Positions 8,276-16,113 of a stretch of 40,176 nt of DNA are shown in pieces (the stretch's first letter is position 1; every line of letters begins with the position of its first letter). Source of the stretch: Curvibacter gracilis ATCC BAA-807 (GTDB lineage: Bacteria; Pseudomonadota; Gammaproteobacteria; Burkholderiales; Burkholderiaceae_C); contig NZ_JADZ01000043.1 in the NCBI RefSeq assembly GCF_000518645.1, positions 1 to 40,176 on the forward strand, written 5' to 3'. Below the pieces are notes generated by a model, which saw only the letters and a program-made list of their open reading frames with translations, had not been told where the DNA came from and made no database searches. Both the position numbers and the translations under genes were made by a program.

Positions 8276-8932
8276 ATGCTGGAGTCATTCAATTTCAGGA
8301 AACCACCTGAAAACCCAGAAAAGATCGCTCAATTTCGCCAAACCCTGGAAAAACTGAATGGTTTACAGGAACAACGGGCCTCTTTGAAGATGCTGTTCGA
8401 TGCGGTCGATAAATTAGCCGAAGCAGAGCTGAATTACTACTACCGGCGCAGGCTGACCCGGTCCACCATCTCAACCATCACCCGGTTTGCCGGTTGGATG
8501 TTCGGGACCCTGGGCATTGTTTCACCCCTTCTATCAACAAGCGTGCCCAATGTGTTCGGTATGCTGAGCCCCTACGGATACGCATTGCTGGCCTGTGCCG
8601 CCAGTGCTCTGGCTGCGAATTCTCTCTTTGCAGGCACCGAAGGCCATATTCGCTTTGTGACCACCCAGCTTGAAATTGAAAAACTCATCGTCGCCAGCAG
8701 AATCAATTGGTGCCAATTTCTAATGACAAACCAAAGCACCCCATTGAACGTTGACGAAGCCTTTGAACTGCTCAATGCCTACGCCAGCACTTTGCACAAT
8801 ATGGCCCTCAAGGAAACCCAGCACTGGGGTGAAACCATCACAGGTGAACTGCAAAAATACCAGCAGATGATCAATAAAAGCCACAGCGTGATTGCGGACA
8901 AGAAAGCGCAGGCGCATCCAAAGGCACCTTGA
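8276..8932 (+). CDS. Two-TM membrane protein resembling SLATT-domain proteins
   Basis: A 218-residue protein; the start is the ATG at 8276, with GGAG six bases upstream. It has a basic, charged N-terminal helical region (~15-60), an aromatic-basic stretch ELNYYYRRRLTRS, then two hydrophobic segments (~72-90 and ~100-118) in a hairpin, and a helical C-terminal half (HIRFVTTQLEIEKLIVASRINWCQF). The order helix, YYxRR, 2TM hairpin, long helix is that of SLATT-family proteins, proposed membrane effectors tied to nucleotide-signalling defence systems. I see no SMODS/SLOG partner nearby, so the family call is tentative and the function unknown. It stands alone, flanked by non-coding DNA. Confidence 0.6.
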   Translation: MLESFNFRKPPENPEKIAQFRQTLEKLNGLQEQRASLKMLFDAVDKLAEAELNYYYRRRLTRSTISTITRFAGWMFGTLGIVSPLLSTSVPNVFGMLSPYGYALLACAASALAANSLFAGTEGHIRFVTTQLEIEKLIVASRINWCQFLMTNQSTPLNVDEAFELLNAYASTLHNMALKETQHWGETITGELQKYQQMINKSHSVIADKKAQAHPKAP

Positions 8933-9178
8933 TCCCTATCTGAATCGGGCAAGAGCAATCCCTCGACCCCAGAGGCCCTGCCCAAGCTCGCGACATCCCT
9001 GGCCGAGAAGAACCACAACAAAGACAGATCTTGCTGCCTGAGGCGGCTGGGCCTTCAACAAAACTACTCCCCCCGGGTTTCTCTTGATTCGTCCGGCAGG
9101 CCAAGCTAGCACAGTGATTGCTTTAGATGATTTTCGCAGCGCGAAGCTGCCCACTTATTTGTAAAGCGAGGATCCGGA

Positions 9179-11134
9179 ATGAAAAAAACAGTATGGCTTT
9201 GGGCGCTTTCGCCCGTGGCCGTGGCCTTGACGCTGTATGGGTGTGGGGGCTCCGACTCGAGCCTGATCGTCGACTACAACAGCCAGAGCTGCTCGGTGGT
9301 CTCCAGTACAGGCGCACCTGTCACAGTAGGTTCCGGGCTGGCGGGTGATCCTGCGGCCCCCGAGGCCGCCTCGGGCTACCGGCTGGGCTACAAGGCCAAG
9401 ACATCCAGCAAATACATGGTGGTGGCCAACACCCCTTTGGCCACCAAGGCCGGCTGCGATGTGCTCAAGGCGGGTGGCACCGCGGTGGATGCGGCGGTGG
9501 CCGTGCAAGCCGTGCTGGGCTTGGTCGAACCCCAGTCCAGCACCATTGCGGGCAGTGCCTTCATGGTGTACTACGACGCGACCACCAAGCAAGTTGTTGC
9601 CTACGATGGTCGCGAAACTGCCCCGGCAGCCGCCACAGGCTATTACCTGGCGCGCCAGAACCAGGCTGACGCCACGTCCCCGGCGCCCGTGCCCAGTGCG
9701 CGGCGCAGTGGCCGCTCCATCGGCGTACCCGGCGTGATGCGCATGCTGGACATGGCCCACAAGGAGCACGGCAATCTGGCCTGGGGCCAGTTGTTTGATG
9801 AAGGCGTCAACCTGGCCACCAATGGCTACAAGATCCCCACCCGCATGGGCGATGCGATTGCCGCCAACGCAGCCAGCCTGCGGCTGGATGCCAATGCCGT
9901 GGCCGCATTTTTCAATGCCGACGGCACGCCCAAGACCAGCGGCAGCGTCACCACCAACCTGCCTTATGCCCAGTCACTCCGAACCCTTGCCACAGGCGGC
10001 GCAGACGCTTTGTACTCTGGTGCCATTGCCGAAGCCATCGTGGCCAAGGCGGCTCAATCGGTGGGCGACGATGCTGCCAAGACGCCCATCACCCCCAGCC
10101 TGATGACGGTGGCCGACCTCAAGGCCTACCAGGCAAAGAAGCGCGAGCCTGTGTGCACAACGTACCGCAGCAGCTACTACATCTGCACCATGGCGCCCCC
10201 CTCGTCGGGCGGCATCGCCATCGCTCAATCACTGGGCATTCTGGAGAACTTCGACCTCTCCCAATACGGCCCCAGCAACCCCAGCAACGAAGGCGGCGTG
10301 CCGAGCGTGATGGGCGTGCACCTGGTGTCTGAAGCCGAGCGCCTGGCCTACGCCGACCGCGACAAGTATGTGGCCGACACCGACTTCATCCCGCTGCCCG
10401 GCAAAGGCGTGTCGTCGATGATCGACAAAACCTACCTCAAGCAACGAGCAGCGCTGATCAACGCCAGTGGCAACTCCATGGGCACGGCAAGCGCGGGCAA
10501 CCTGGGCGACATTCCACTGGGTGTAGACAAGACCGTGGAGCAGGGCACCACGCACTTCTCCATCGTCGATGCCTACGGCAACGTGGTCTCCATGACCTCG
10601 ACCGTCGAATCCAGCATGGGCTCGTTCCACATGGTGGGCGGCTTTCTGCTGACCAACCAGCTCACCGACTTCTCTGCCCTGCCCACCGACAGTGCGGGCG
10701 TGCTGGTGGCCAACCGCGTGGCCCCGGGCAAGCGGCCGCGCAGCACGATGGCGCCCACGCTGGTGTTCAAGGGCACAGCCCCTGGCGACTTTGTGATGGC
10801 CACCGGCTCGCCTGGCGGCGGCACCATCATCCAGTACGTGCTCAAGACCGTGGTCGGCGCACTGGACTGGGGTCTCGATGCCCAGCAGGCCACCTCGCTG
10901 GTGAACATTGGCGCCACCAACAGCGCCACCACCAACGTGGACGGCGCCAACACCACGCTCGACCTCACGGCGCTGATCAGCGGCCTCAAGGCCAAGGGCC
11001 ACACCGTGAACAACGGCGCACAGTCCAGCGGTGTTTCCACCATCATGCGAGTCAACGTCAACGGCCAGACCAAGCTTCAAGGCGGTGTAGACCCCCGCCG
11101 CGAGGGCATTGTGCTGGGCGACGGGGCGCTGTGA
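9179..11134 (+). CDS. ggt: Gamma-glutamyltransferase, predicted lipoprotein
   Basis: Gamma-glutamyltranspeptidase (EC 2.3.2.2/3.4.19.13), an N-terminal-nucleophile hydrolase acting on glutathione and gamma-glutamyl compounds. It has 651 residues from ATG 9179 with a GCGAGGA ribosome site. The precursor self-cleaves before the first Thr of TTHFS (Thr457), giving large and small subunits. The substrate-binding Arg segment (YDGRETAPAAA) and the GSPGGG oxyanion loop are present. The N-terminus is a lipoprotein signal peptide with lipobox LYGC (Cys at residue 22), whereas classical GGTs are soluble periplasmic proteins. It is monocistronic and followed by a strong terminator. Confidence 0.95.
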   Translation: MKKTVWLWALSPVAVALTLYGCGGSDSSLIVDYNSQSCSVVSSTGAPVTVGSGLAGDPAAPEAASGYRLGYKAKTSSKYMVVANTPLATKAGCDVLKAGGTAVDAAVAVQAVLGLVEPQSSTIAGSAFMVYYDATTKQVVAYDGRETAPAAATGYYLARQNQADATSPAPVPSARRSGRSIGVPGVMRMLDMAHKEHGNLAWGQLFDEGVNLATNGYKIPTRMGDAIAANAASLRLDANAVAAFFNADGTPKTSGSVTTNLPYAQSLRTLATGGADALYSGAIAEAIVAKAAQSVGDDAAKTPITPSLMTVADLKAYQAKKREPVCTTYRSSYYICTMAPPSSGGIAIAQSLGILENFDLSQYGPSNPSNEGGVPSVMGVHLVSEAERLAYADRDKYVADTDFIPLPGKGVSSMIDKTYLKQRAALINASGNSMGTASAGNLGDIPLGVDKTVEQGTTHFSIVDAYGNVVSMTSTVESSMGSFHMVGGFLLTNQLTDFSALPTDSAGVLVANRVAPGKRPRSTMAPTLVFKGTAPGDFVMATGSPGGGTIIQYVLKTVVGALDWGLDAQQATSLVNIGATNSATTNVDGANTTLDLTALISGLKAKGHTVNNGAQSSGVSTIMRVNVNGQTKLQGGVDPRREGIVLGDGAL

Positions 11135-11218
11135 CGCGCCCGTCTTGATGGCGCCTCAAGACCACTCATAAGTACCCCAGGCCGTTGATTGGCGGCTTGC
11201 CTTGGGATTTGATGAACA

Positions 11219-11251
11219 AACGGCGCACTGCCCAGGCAGTGCGCCGTTTTT
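11219..11251 (+). terminator. Strong Rho-independent terminator after ggt
   Basis: The stem CGGCGCACTGCC (11221-11232) pairs perfectly with 11235-11246, extended by AA/TT, and is followed by five T residues. The nominal 2-nt loop would open to four. It ends ggt transcription 85 bp after the stop codon. Confidence 0.92.
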
Positions 11252-11379
11252 CCGCGTGGCACCTCATCAACCCGTCACCCTGACGGATCAGCAGATCGGC
11301 CATCACGGTTTCTGTGCCAGAGCCCCAACTTCAGAGAAGCGCCCCAGCACCGCGCCCCTCCCCCTCGAGGCCTGTGACC

Positions 11380-13143
11380 TCAAAAAGACTCCCAGTTGTC
11401 GTCACGCTCGGCCTTGTTCGTTGAGGTGGCAGGCGCCGATGCAATCTTCAAGCTCGCGGCCTTTGGCAAGGGACTGCTCTGGGCCTTGGCTTGCAGACTG
11501 CCTGCGCTGTGGGCCCGGGCCACCGGCTTGCGCACGGCGGGCTGACGGACGCCTGCAGCTTCTCGGGACACGCGCGCGCCGCCACTTTGCTCATGGGCTG
11601 ACAGCCTGAAGACGGACACTGCCTGCACCAGGTCATGCGCCTGGTTGCGCAGGCTGCTGGCTGCCGCCGCCATTTCCTCAACCAACGCGGCATTTTGCTG
11701 AGTGGCCTCGTCGATGGACGTGACCGCTTCACCCACCTGGGCCACTCCGGCCGTCTGCTCCTGGCTGGCCGCACTGATCTCGCCCATGATGTCGGTGACC
11801 CGCCGGATGCTGCTGACCACCTCGTTCATGGTCTCACCCGCCTGGTCCACCTGCACGGTGCCTTGTTCGACACGCTCCACACTGGCGTTGATGAGCGTCT
11901 TGATCTCTTTGGCCGCATCTGCGCTGCGGCTGGCCAGGCTTCGCACCTCGGCGGCGACAACGGCAAATCCACGCCCTTGCTCACCGGCCCGCGCCGCTTC
12001 GACCGCAGCATTCAAAGCCAGGATATTGGTCTGAAACGCAATGCTGTCGATCACGCTGATGATTTCGCTGATCTTTCGGCTCGCGTCCTGAATGCCCTTC
12101 ATGGTGTCCACGACCTGGCCCACCACCTCGCCGCCTTTGGATGCAATTTCGGACGCAGCCATGGCCATCTGGTTGGCCTGCCGCGCGTTGTCGGCATTGA
12201 GCCTGACGGTGGAGCTGAGCTCTTCCATGCTCGCTGCCGTTTGTTCCAGAGAACTGGCCTGGTGTTCGGTTCGGGCGCTCAGGTCATGGTTGCCCTGTGC
12301 AATTTCTTCACTGGCACTCGAAACCTGATCGGAACTCTCGCGCACGTTCTGCACCACCTTGGCCAGATTGCCCTGCATCAGGGCCAGCGCATCCATCAAT
12401 TCGCCGAGTTCGTCCGTACCGTGGGCTGGCACCTCAGCGGCCAGGTCGCCATCGGCAACGCGCCGGGCCAATTGTGATGCCTGCTTCAGCGGCACCGTCA
12501 CCGACTGAGCCAGAAGCCAGCAAACCACCGTGCCAAGCGCCAGGCTCAACACGCCCAACACAATCAAGAATTGCCTGCTGCTCTGCCGATTGGCCTCAAT
12601 GGCCTGACTCAGCAGGTCAACCTGTTCACGTTGTGTGAGCAGCAACTCGTCCATCTTGCCCGCATACCGCTTCGCATCGGGCAGAAACTGCTTTTCAAGC
12701 AGCACATTGGCCTCGTCAGTCTTGCCCTCCTTCTTCAACGCCACGACGCCGTCGCGGTTCTTCAGGTACAGCGACCTCAACTCGCCGATCTCGCGAAAGA
12801 TCGCCTTGTCGGAGTCGCGGACCAGCATGGCTTCGACGGCCTTCTGCAGCTCCCCTGAGCGAGTAGACGAAGCTTTGGCATCCTCAGCAAAGAAAGTCGC
12901 CAAAGCGGGATCGCTGCTGCGCGCCACGGCCGCAGTGCGCGTGATGCCCACATGAAGATTGCGCGACCAGTCACTCACCAGGCGTTCGGCCTTGATGGGA
13001 ATCTTCACCATCTCATCGGCCGCGTCCGCCAGGGCGCTCAAGCGATAGATGCTGAGCCCGATCACGGCAATCGACAGCAACAGAACAACCGCGAATCCGA
13101 CAGCCAGGCGCTTGGCCACCGAGAGATGCTGAAAAATGCTCAT
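11380..13143 (-). CDS. Methyl-accepting chemotaxis protein with C-terminal NWESF tether
   Basis: Transmembrane chemoreceptor that controls CheA through CheW. It has 587 residues from the ATG at 13141-13143 (MSIFQHLS), with TTTGGAAA upstream. TM1 (~10-30) is followed by a helical four-helix-bundle-type periplasmic domain to ~187, TM2 (~190-212), HAMP, then a long methylation/signalling coiled coil. The conserved hairpin tip reads [18 protein letters not shown] and continues [19 protein letters not shown]. The last five residues, NWESF, match the CheR/CheB docking pentapeptide xWxxF of major enterobacterial receptors; a flexible Ala/Ser/Pro linker precedes it. The ligand is unknown. No che genes are nearby. 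Confidence 0.95.
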   Translation of the reverse strand: MSIFQHLSVAKRLAVGFAVVLLLSIAVIGLSIYRLSALADAADEMVKIPIKAERLVSDWSRNLHVGITRTAAVARSSDPALATFFAEDAKASSTRSGELQKAVEAMLVRDSDKAIFREIGELRSLYLKNRDGVVALKKEGKTDEANVLLEKQFLPDAKRYAGKMDELLLTQREQVDLLSQAIEANRQSSRQFLIVLGVLSLALGTVVCWLLAQSVTVPLKQASQLARRVADGDLAAEVPAHGTDELGELMDALALMQGNLAKVVQNVRESSDQVSSASEEIAQGNHDLSARTEHQASSLEQTAASMEELSSTVRLNADNARQANQMAMAASEIASKGGEVVGQVVDTMKGIQDASRKISEIISVIDSIAFQTNILALNAAVEAARAGEQGRGFAVVAAEVRSLASRSADAAKEIKTLINASVERVEQGTVQVDQAGETMNEVVSSIRRVTDIMGEISAASQEQTAGVAQVGEAVTSIDEATQQNAALVEEMAAAASSLRNQAHDLVQAVSVFRLSAHEQSGGARVSREAAGVRQPAVRKPVARAHSAGSLQAKAQSSPLPKAASLKIASAPATSTNKAERDDNWESF

Positions 13144-13325
13144 GATAGTTTCCAAAATTTCATTAATGCCGGCCTCTGCATAAAGGCCCAACACATGTTG
13201 TATTCGGCCTTCATGAAGGCGGCATTAAGATTATTTTTCAAATACCAGCGGACTATTTCAAGAAACCATCAAAAATCATCGGAACAGAAGACAACTTTGC
13301 TCAAACTCAGAGTTCACCCCACGCG

Positions 13326-13560
13326 CTAAGAGAATGGGATGGATGCATTGCGGAGCGCCAACACCAGATGCCCCTCGACCTTGATGCGATCCAGCACACT
13401 GCCCGCCTTCGCCGTGAAGGCGGCCGGGACCAGCGCGATGGCAGCAGCACTTGAACGGCTCGGGACAATGGACAAGCTAGAGAGCACAACAACCTCGGCA
13501 CCAAACAACCCCGTTGCAGCAAGCTCGCTTCGTGCCTGCCGGTCAGCCTGGACTCTGGCC
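13326..13560 (-). pseudogene. Decayed 5' fragment of a family-3 binding-protein gene
   Basis: On the minus strand this encodes a string matching the N-terminus of the binding protein at 6786-7679: SIVPSRSSAAAI for SIALNRSSAAAV, then GSVLDRIK for GGVLDRIK, and HLVLALRNASIPFS for HLVLAHRDASIPFS. The start codon has become TTG, and the next expected codon (Tyr) is TAG at 13326-13328, after which similarity is lost. About 80 bp of upstream sequence is also shared. It looks like a truncated duplication left next to the chemoreceptor gene. Confidence 0.8.
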
Positions 13561-13750
13561 CCAATACGGCATGCCCTGCTGGTTGGCGAAGTACAAACCC
13601 ACATCGCGGTTCGAGCGGACCCAGTTCAAACCGGAGCACCTGCACCCGCGCTTGTGCCTGAGCGCCTGGGCGGACTGGGGTCATCAGTCGCATCTGCGCC
13701 ACGTTCCAAACAAACTCGCCCGCCCCCACCGGATGCCGACCTTCCGTACG

Positions 13751-13786
13751 TTGACACGCCTGCCAGGTATGGTTACCTTTAGTAAC
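13751..13786 (+). promoter_or_regulatory. TTGACA box plus GTTAC dyad (copy 2), upstream of luxR-type gene
   Basis: TTGACA (13751-13756), 15 bp, then GTTACCTTTAGTAAC (13772-13786), the same arrangement as 8024-8059. It lies 88 bp before the LuxR-type regulator and points toward it, so it may be that gene's promoter/operator. Confidence 0.5.
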
Positions 13787-13874
13787 ATAGCGCCTACAAT
13801 TCCAATGACTCATTCCTAAAAATTATCAAAGGCGCCTCGTCGGTCTGAGTAACTGCAAGCGAGGGAGGAAACTC

Positions 13875-14981
13875 ATGCAGCACATTGAGGAAATTGAGCT
13901 GATCAGTTCGACCATAGGGAGCGCCTACGAAGCCATATTGCGCGAAGACAGTTGGGTAGGCGTCTTGTCTAACCTGACTCAATTGGCAAAGGCCGACAGT
14001 GGCAGTTATGTTCTGATCGATGAATCGGCCCCAAAGATCGTACAGTCCAAAAACCTGGATTTATCCGTTCTGGATTCATACAACAAAGACTACGCTGCAT
14101 TCGATCCATTTCATGGCGAAATCATGCGAAATTCAGCCAAAAATGTGGTGCACGACAGAAGCGAGGTAGACAACGACTTCATTCGAAACAGTGTCTGGTT
14201 TCAAGAATTCTATCGACTCAATCGCATCCACTCCATTATCGCGCTCCCCTTGCACAATGAAACGGGGCTGGCCGGATCATTCAATATTCAGAGGGTAGCC
14301 GGCCGAAAAAACTTCAGCGATCACGAAATCAGACTGATCAACTGCCTGGCCCCACACTTCAATCGGGCTCATCAGATCATGCAAAAGATCAAGGTGATGC
14401 GCCAGGAGGTCATGATTGAGAGCATGTCACTGGATGCAGTTACCACCCCGATCCTGTTGATTGATGAAAAAAGCCACGTCATCTTGGCCAGCCAGGCTGC
14501 CCAACAGATCATTCGGCACGAATCCATTTTAAAGCTTGAGAAAAATCATCTATGGGCCTCAAGCAACAGTGGATTTATTTCTTTGAAATTCTCCAGCCGC
14601 CCCTTCGAGAAATCGCTCAATCGAGGCAATGACAGAAAACCATTACGGGTTATTTCATTACCTCTGGCACCCGACAGCGAATTCAACAAGGTATTTCAAC
14701 GCCCACTTTGCATGCTGATTTTGGATGACCCAGAGATCATTCCAGCGTCCTTGAATGAGTTGCTCACTGAGCTTTTCAAATTGACATTATCGGAAGCCCG
14801 CGTCTGCGTCGCGCTCGGTTCAGAAGGGTTGACACCCCAAGAGTGCAGCGATGTTTTTGGGGTCAGCATCACGACCATCCGCACCCAAATCAGATCCATC
14901 TACAACAAGATGGGCCTCAGGCGCCAAGCCGACCTGGTTCGCCTCATCAGCCTGTTGCACCTCACCCGCAGCAAAAACTGA
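13875..14981 (+). CDS. LuxR-family transcriptional regulator (solo)
   Basis: A 368-residue regulator; the start is the ATG at 13875 with an excellent GGGAGGA site. The C-terminal ~60 residues form a GerE/LuxR helix-turn-helix (LTLSEARVCVALGSEGLTPQ, then SDVFGVSITTIRTQIRSIYN, KMGLRRQADLVRLI). The N-terminal ~170 residues look like a GAF/sensor-type domain (ALPLHNETGLAGSFNIQR), with a possible second PAS-like segment after ~180. The type is common in Burkholderiales and is not an acyl-homoserine-lactone receptor by any motif I can see. No luxI is present. The target and ligand are unknown; it could act on the neighbouring two-component genes. Confidence 0.88.
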   Translation: MQHIEEIELISSTIGSAYEAILREDSWVGVLSNLTQLAKADSGSYVLIDESAPKIVQSKNLDLSVLDSYNKDYAAFDPFHGEIMRNSAKNVVHDRSEVDNDFIRNSVWFQEFYRLNRIHSIIALPLHNETGLAGSFNIQRVAGRKNFSDHEIRLINCLAPHFNRAHQIMQKIKVMRQEVMIESMSLDAVTTPILLIDEKSHVILASQAAQQIIRHESILKLEKNHLWASSNSGFISLKFSSRPFEKSLNRGNDRKPLRVISLPLAPDSEFNKVFQRPLCMLILDDPEIIPASLNELLTELFKLTLSEARVCVALGSEGLTPQECSDVFGVSITTIRTQIRSIYNKMGLRRQADLVRLISLLHLTRSKN

Positions 14982-15378
14982 CCCGGCTCCACAAGCGTGG
15001 CATTGAGAGCCGTCACCGCTGTGAAAAAGCCTGACCAGCCCCGGCCAGTATGGCTTGGCCTCACAACAGACCTGGGGGGACGCTCACCCGCCGTCAGGTC
15101 GCAAGCTCGTCGGCAAGCAGCCCGAACCCACGCCAGAAATTACCCCATGTCCATCCTCAATCTTGACGATGCCCAATCAGCAGGAATGCCAAGAATCAAG
15201 CAAAAGCCACTTCGGCAAATCCTGGACATCCGCCGCAGAAGCCTGCCAGCGATTCTTAGCGGTGCCAGCTTGGGTAGCCACTGCCCACGTCGGCCCCGAA
15301 TCGCCCGCTGGAGTTCGTGAACGGGGAGTTCTGACCTCCAGTTGGAAACCCAACACGCCTTGAAATAAAGCATTTGAA
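14982..15378. other. Gene-free stretch between LuxR regulator and response regulator
   Basis: About 400 bp. The only candidate is a 57-codon ORF at 15147-15320, plus strand, without a convincing ribosome site or recognisable sequence. I see no clear terminator or promoter. Confidence 0.4.
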
Positions 15379-16098
15379 ATGGCCACGCCAAGTACCCACC
15401 CCCCAGCTTTGAAAATCATGGTTGTCGAAGACGACCCCGGCATCAGGCGCTATATGGAAGATGCCATCAACGGCCAGGCGGACCTTCGATGCGTTGGCAG
15501 CTTTGATCGAATCCAGCCCAGTCGGCAGGCCCTTCAAACCAGCCCCCCCGATATTCTGCTTCTCGACCTGGGCCTTCCCGATGGGCATGGGATCGAGCTG
15601 ATCTCACTCTGCAAACAGCTCAACCCCCTCTGCGAGATCCTGGTCATCACCAGTTTCAGCGATGACGCCAACATCATCCGCTGCCTGGAAGCGGGCGCCC
15701 AGGGCTACATCCTGAAAGACGCGTTCCATCCCGACATCCCTCGCTTCATTTCTGAACTGCGCCAAGGCGGCTCACCCATCAGCCCACGTATCGGCCGAAA
15801 GTTATTGTCTTTGTTGCGCCAGCAAAAAGGCCCATCCCAGCCAAGCCCAGCAACAACTGTGTGCCCCAGCCCCGACGAATCCAACCTCAGCGGGCGCGAG
15901 GCAGAGGTTCTGAACCTGATTGCCCGTGGCTATTCGTACCAGGAGATATCAGGGCACCTGGCCATATCACTCAACACCGTGCGAACCTACATCAAGCAGA
16001 TCTACCAGAAGCTGGCTGTTCGCAGCCGCGGTGAAGCCGTTTTTGAAGCCGCCAAGATGGGCTGGCTTCCCGCGCAATTGCTTCGTCCCGACAGCTGA
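15379..16098 (+). CDS. NarL/FixJ-type response regulator
   Basis: A cytoplasmic two-component response regulator of 239 residues. The receiver domain (1-~125) has the acidic cluster Glu17-Asp18-Asp19, phospho-acceptor Asp63 (LLLDLGLPDGHG), Thr91 and Lys113. After a Ser/Pro-rich linker (~140-168), a LuxR-type HTH follows (LSGREAEVLNLIARGYSYQE, then NTVRTYIKQIYQKL). The cognate kinase gene begins 15 bp downstream, so the two form an operon. It probably regulates genes in response to the ligand of that kinase; targets are not evident. Confidence 0.93.
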   Translation: MATPSTHPPALKIMVVEDDPGIRRYMEDAINGQADLRCVGSFDRIQPSRQALQTSPPDILLLDLGLPDGHGIELISLCKQLNPLCEILVITSFSDDANIIRCLEAGAQGYILKDAFHPDIPRFISELRQGGSPISPRIGRKLLSLLRQQKGPSQPSPATTVCPSPDESNLSGREAEVLNLIARGYSYQEISGHLAISLNTVRTYIKQIYQKLAVRSRGEAVFEAAKMGWLPAQLLRPDS

Positions 16099-16113
16099 CC
16101 CCTCAGGCCCGAC

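Noticed and set aside
13144-13325. Possible sigma-28 (flagellar) promoter upstream of the chemoreceptor
   Set aside because: CAAAGTT and CCGAT elements occur on the minus strand but the spacing does not match the consensus.
15147-15320. A 57-codon plus-strand frame before the response regulator
   Set aside because: No ribosome site and no recognisable motif.
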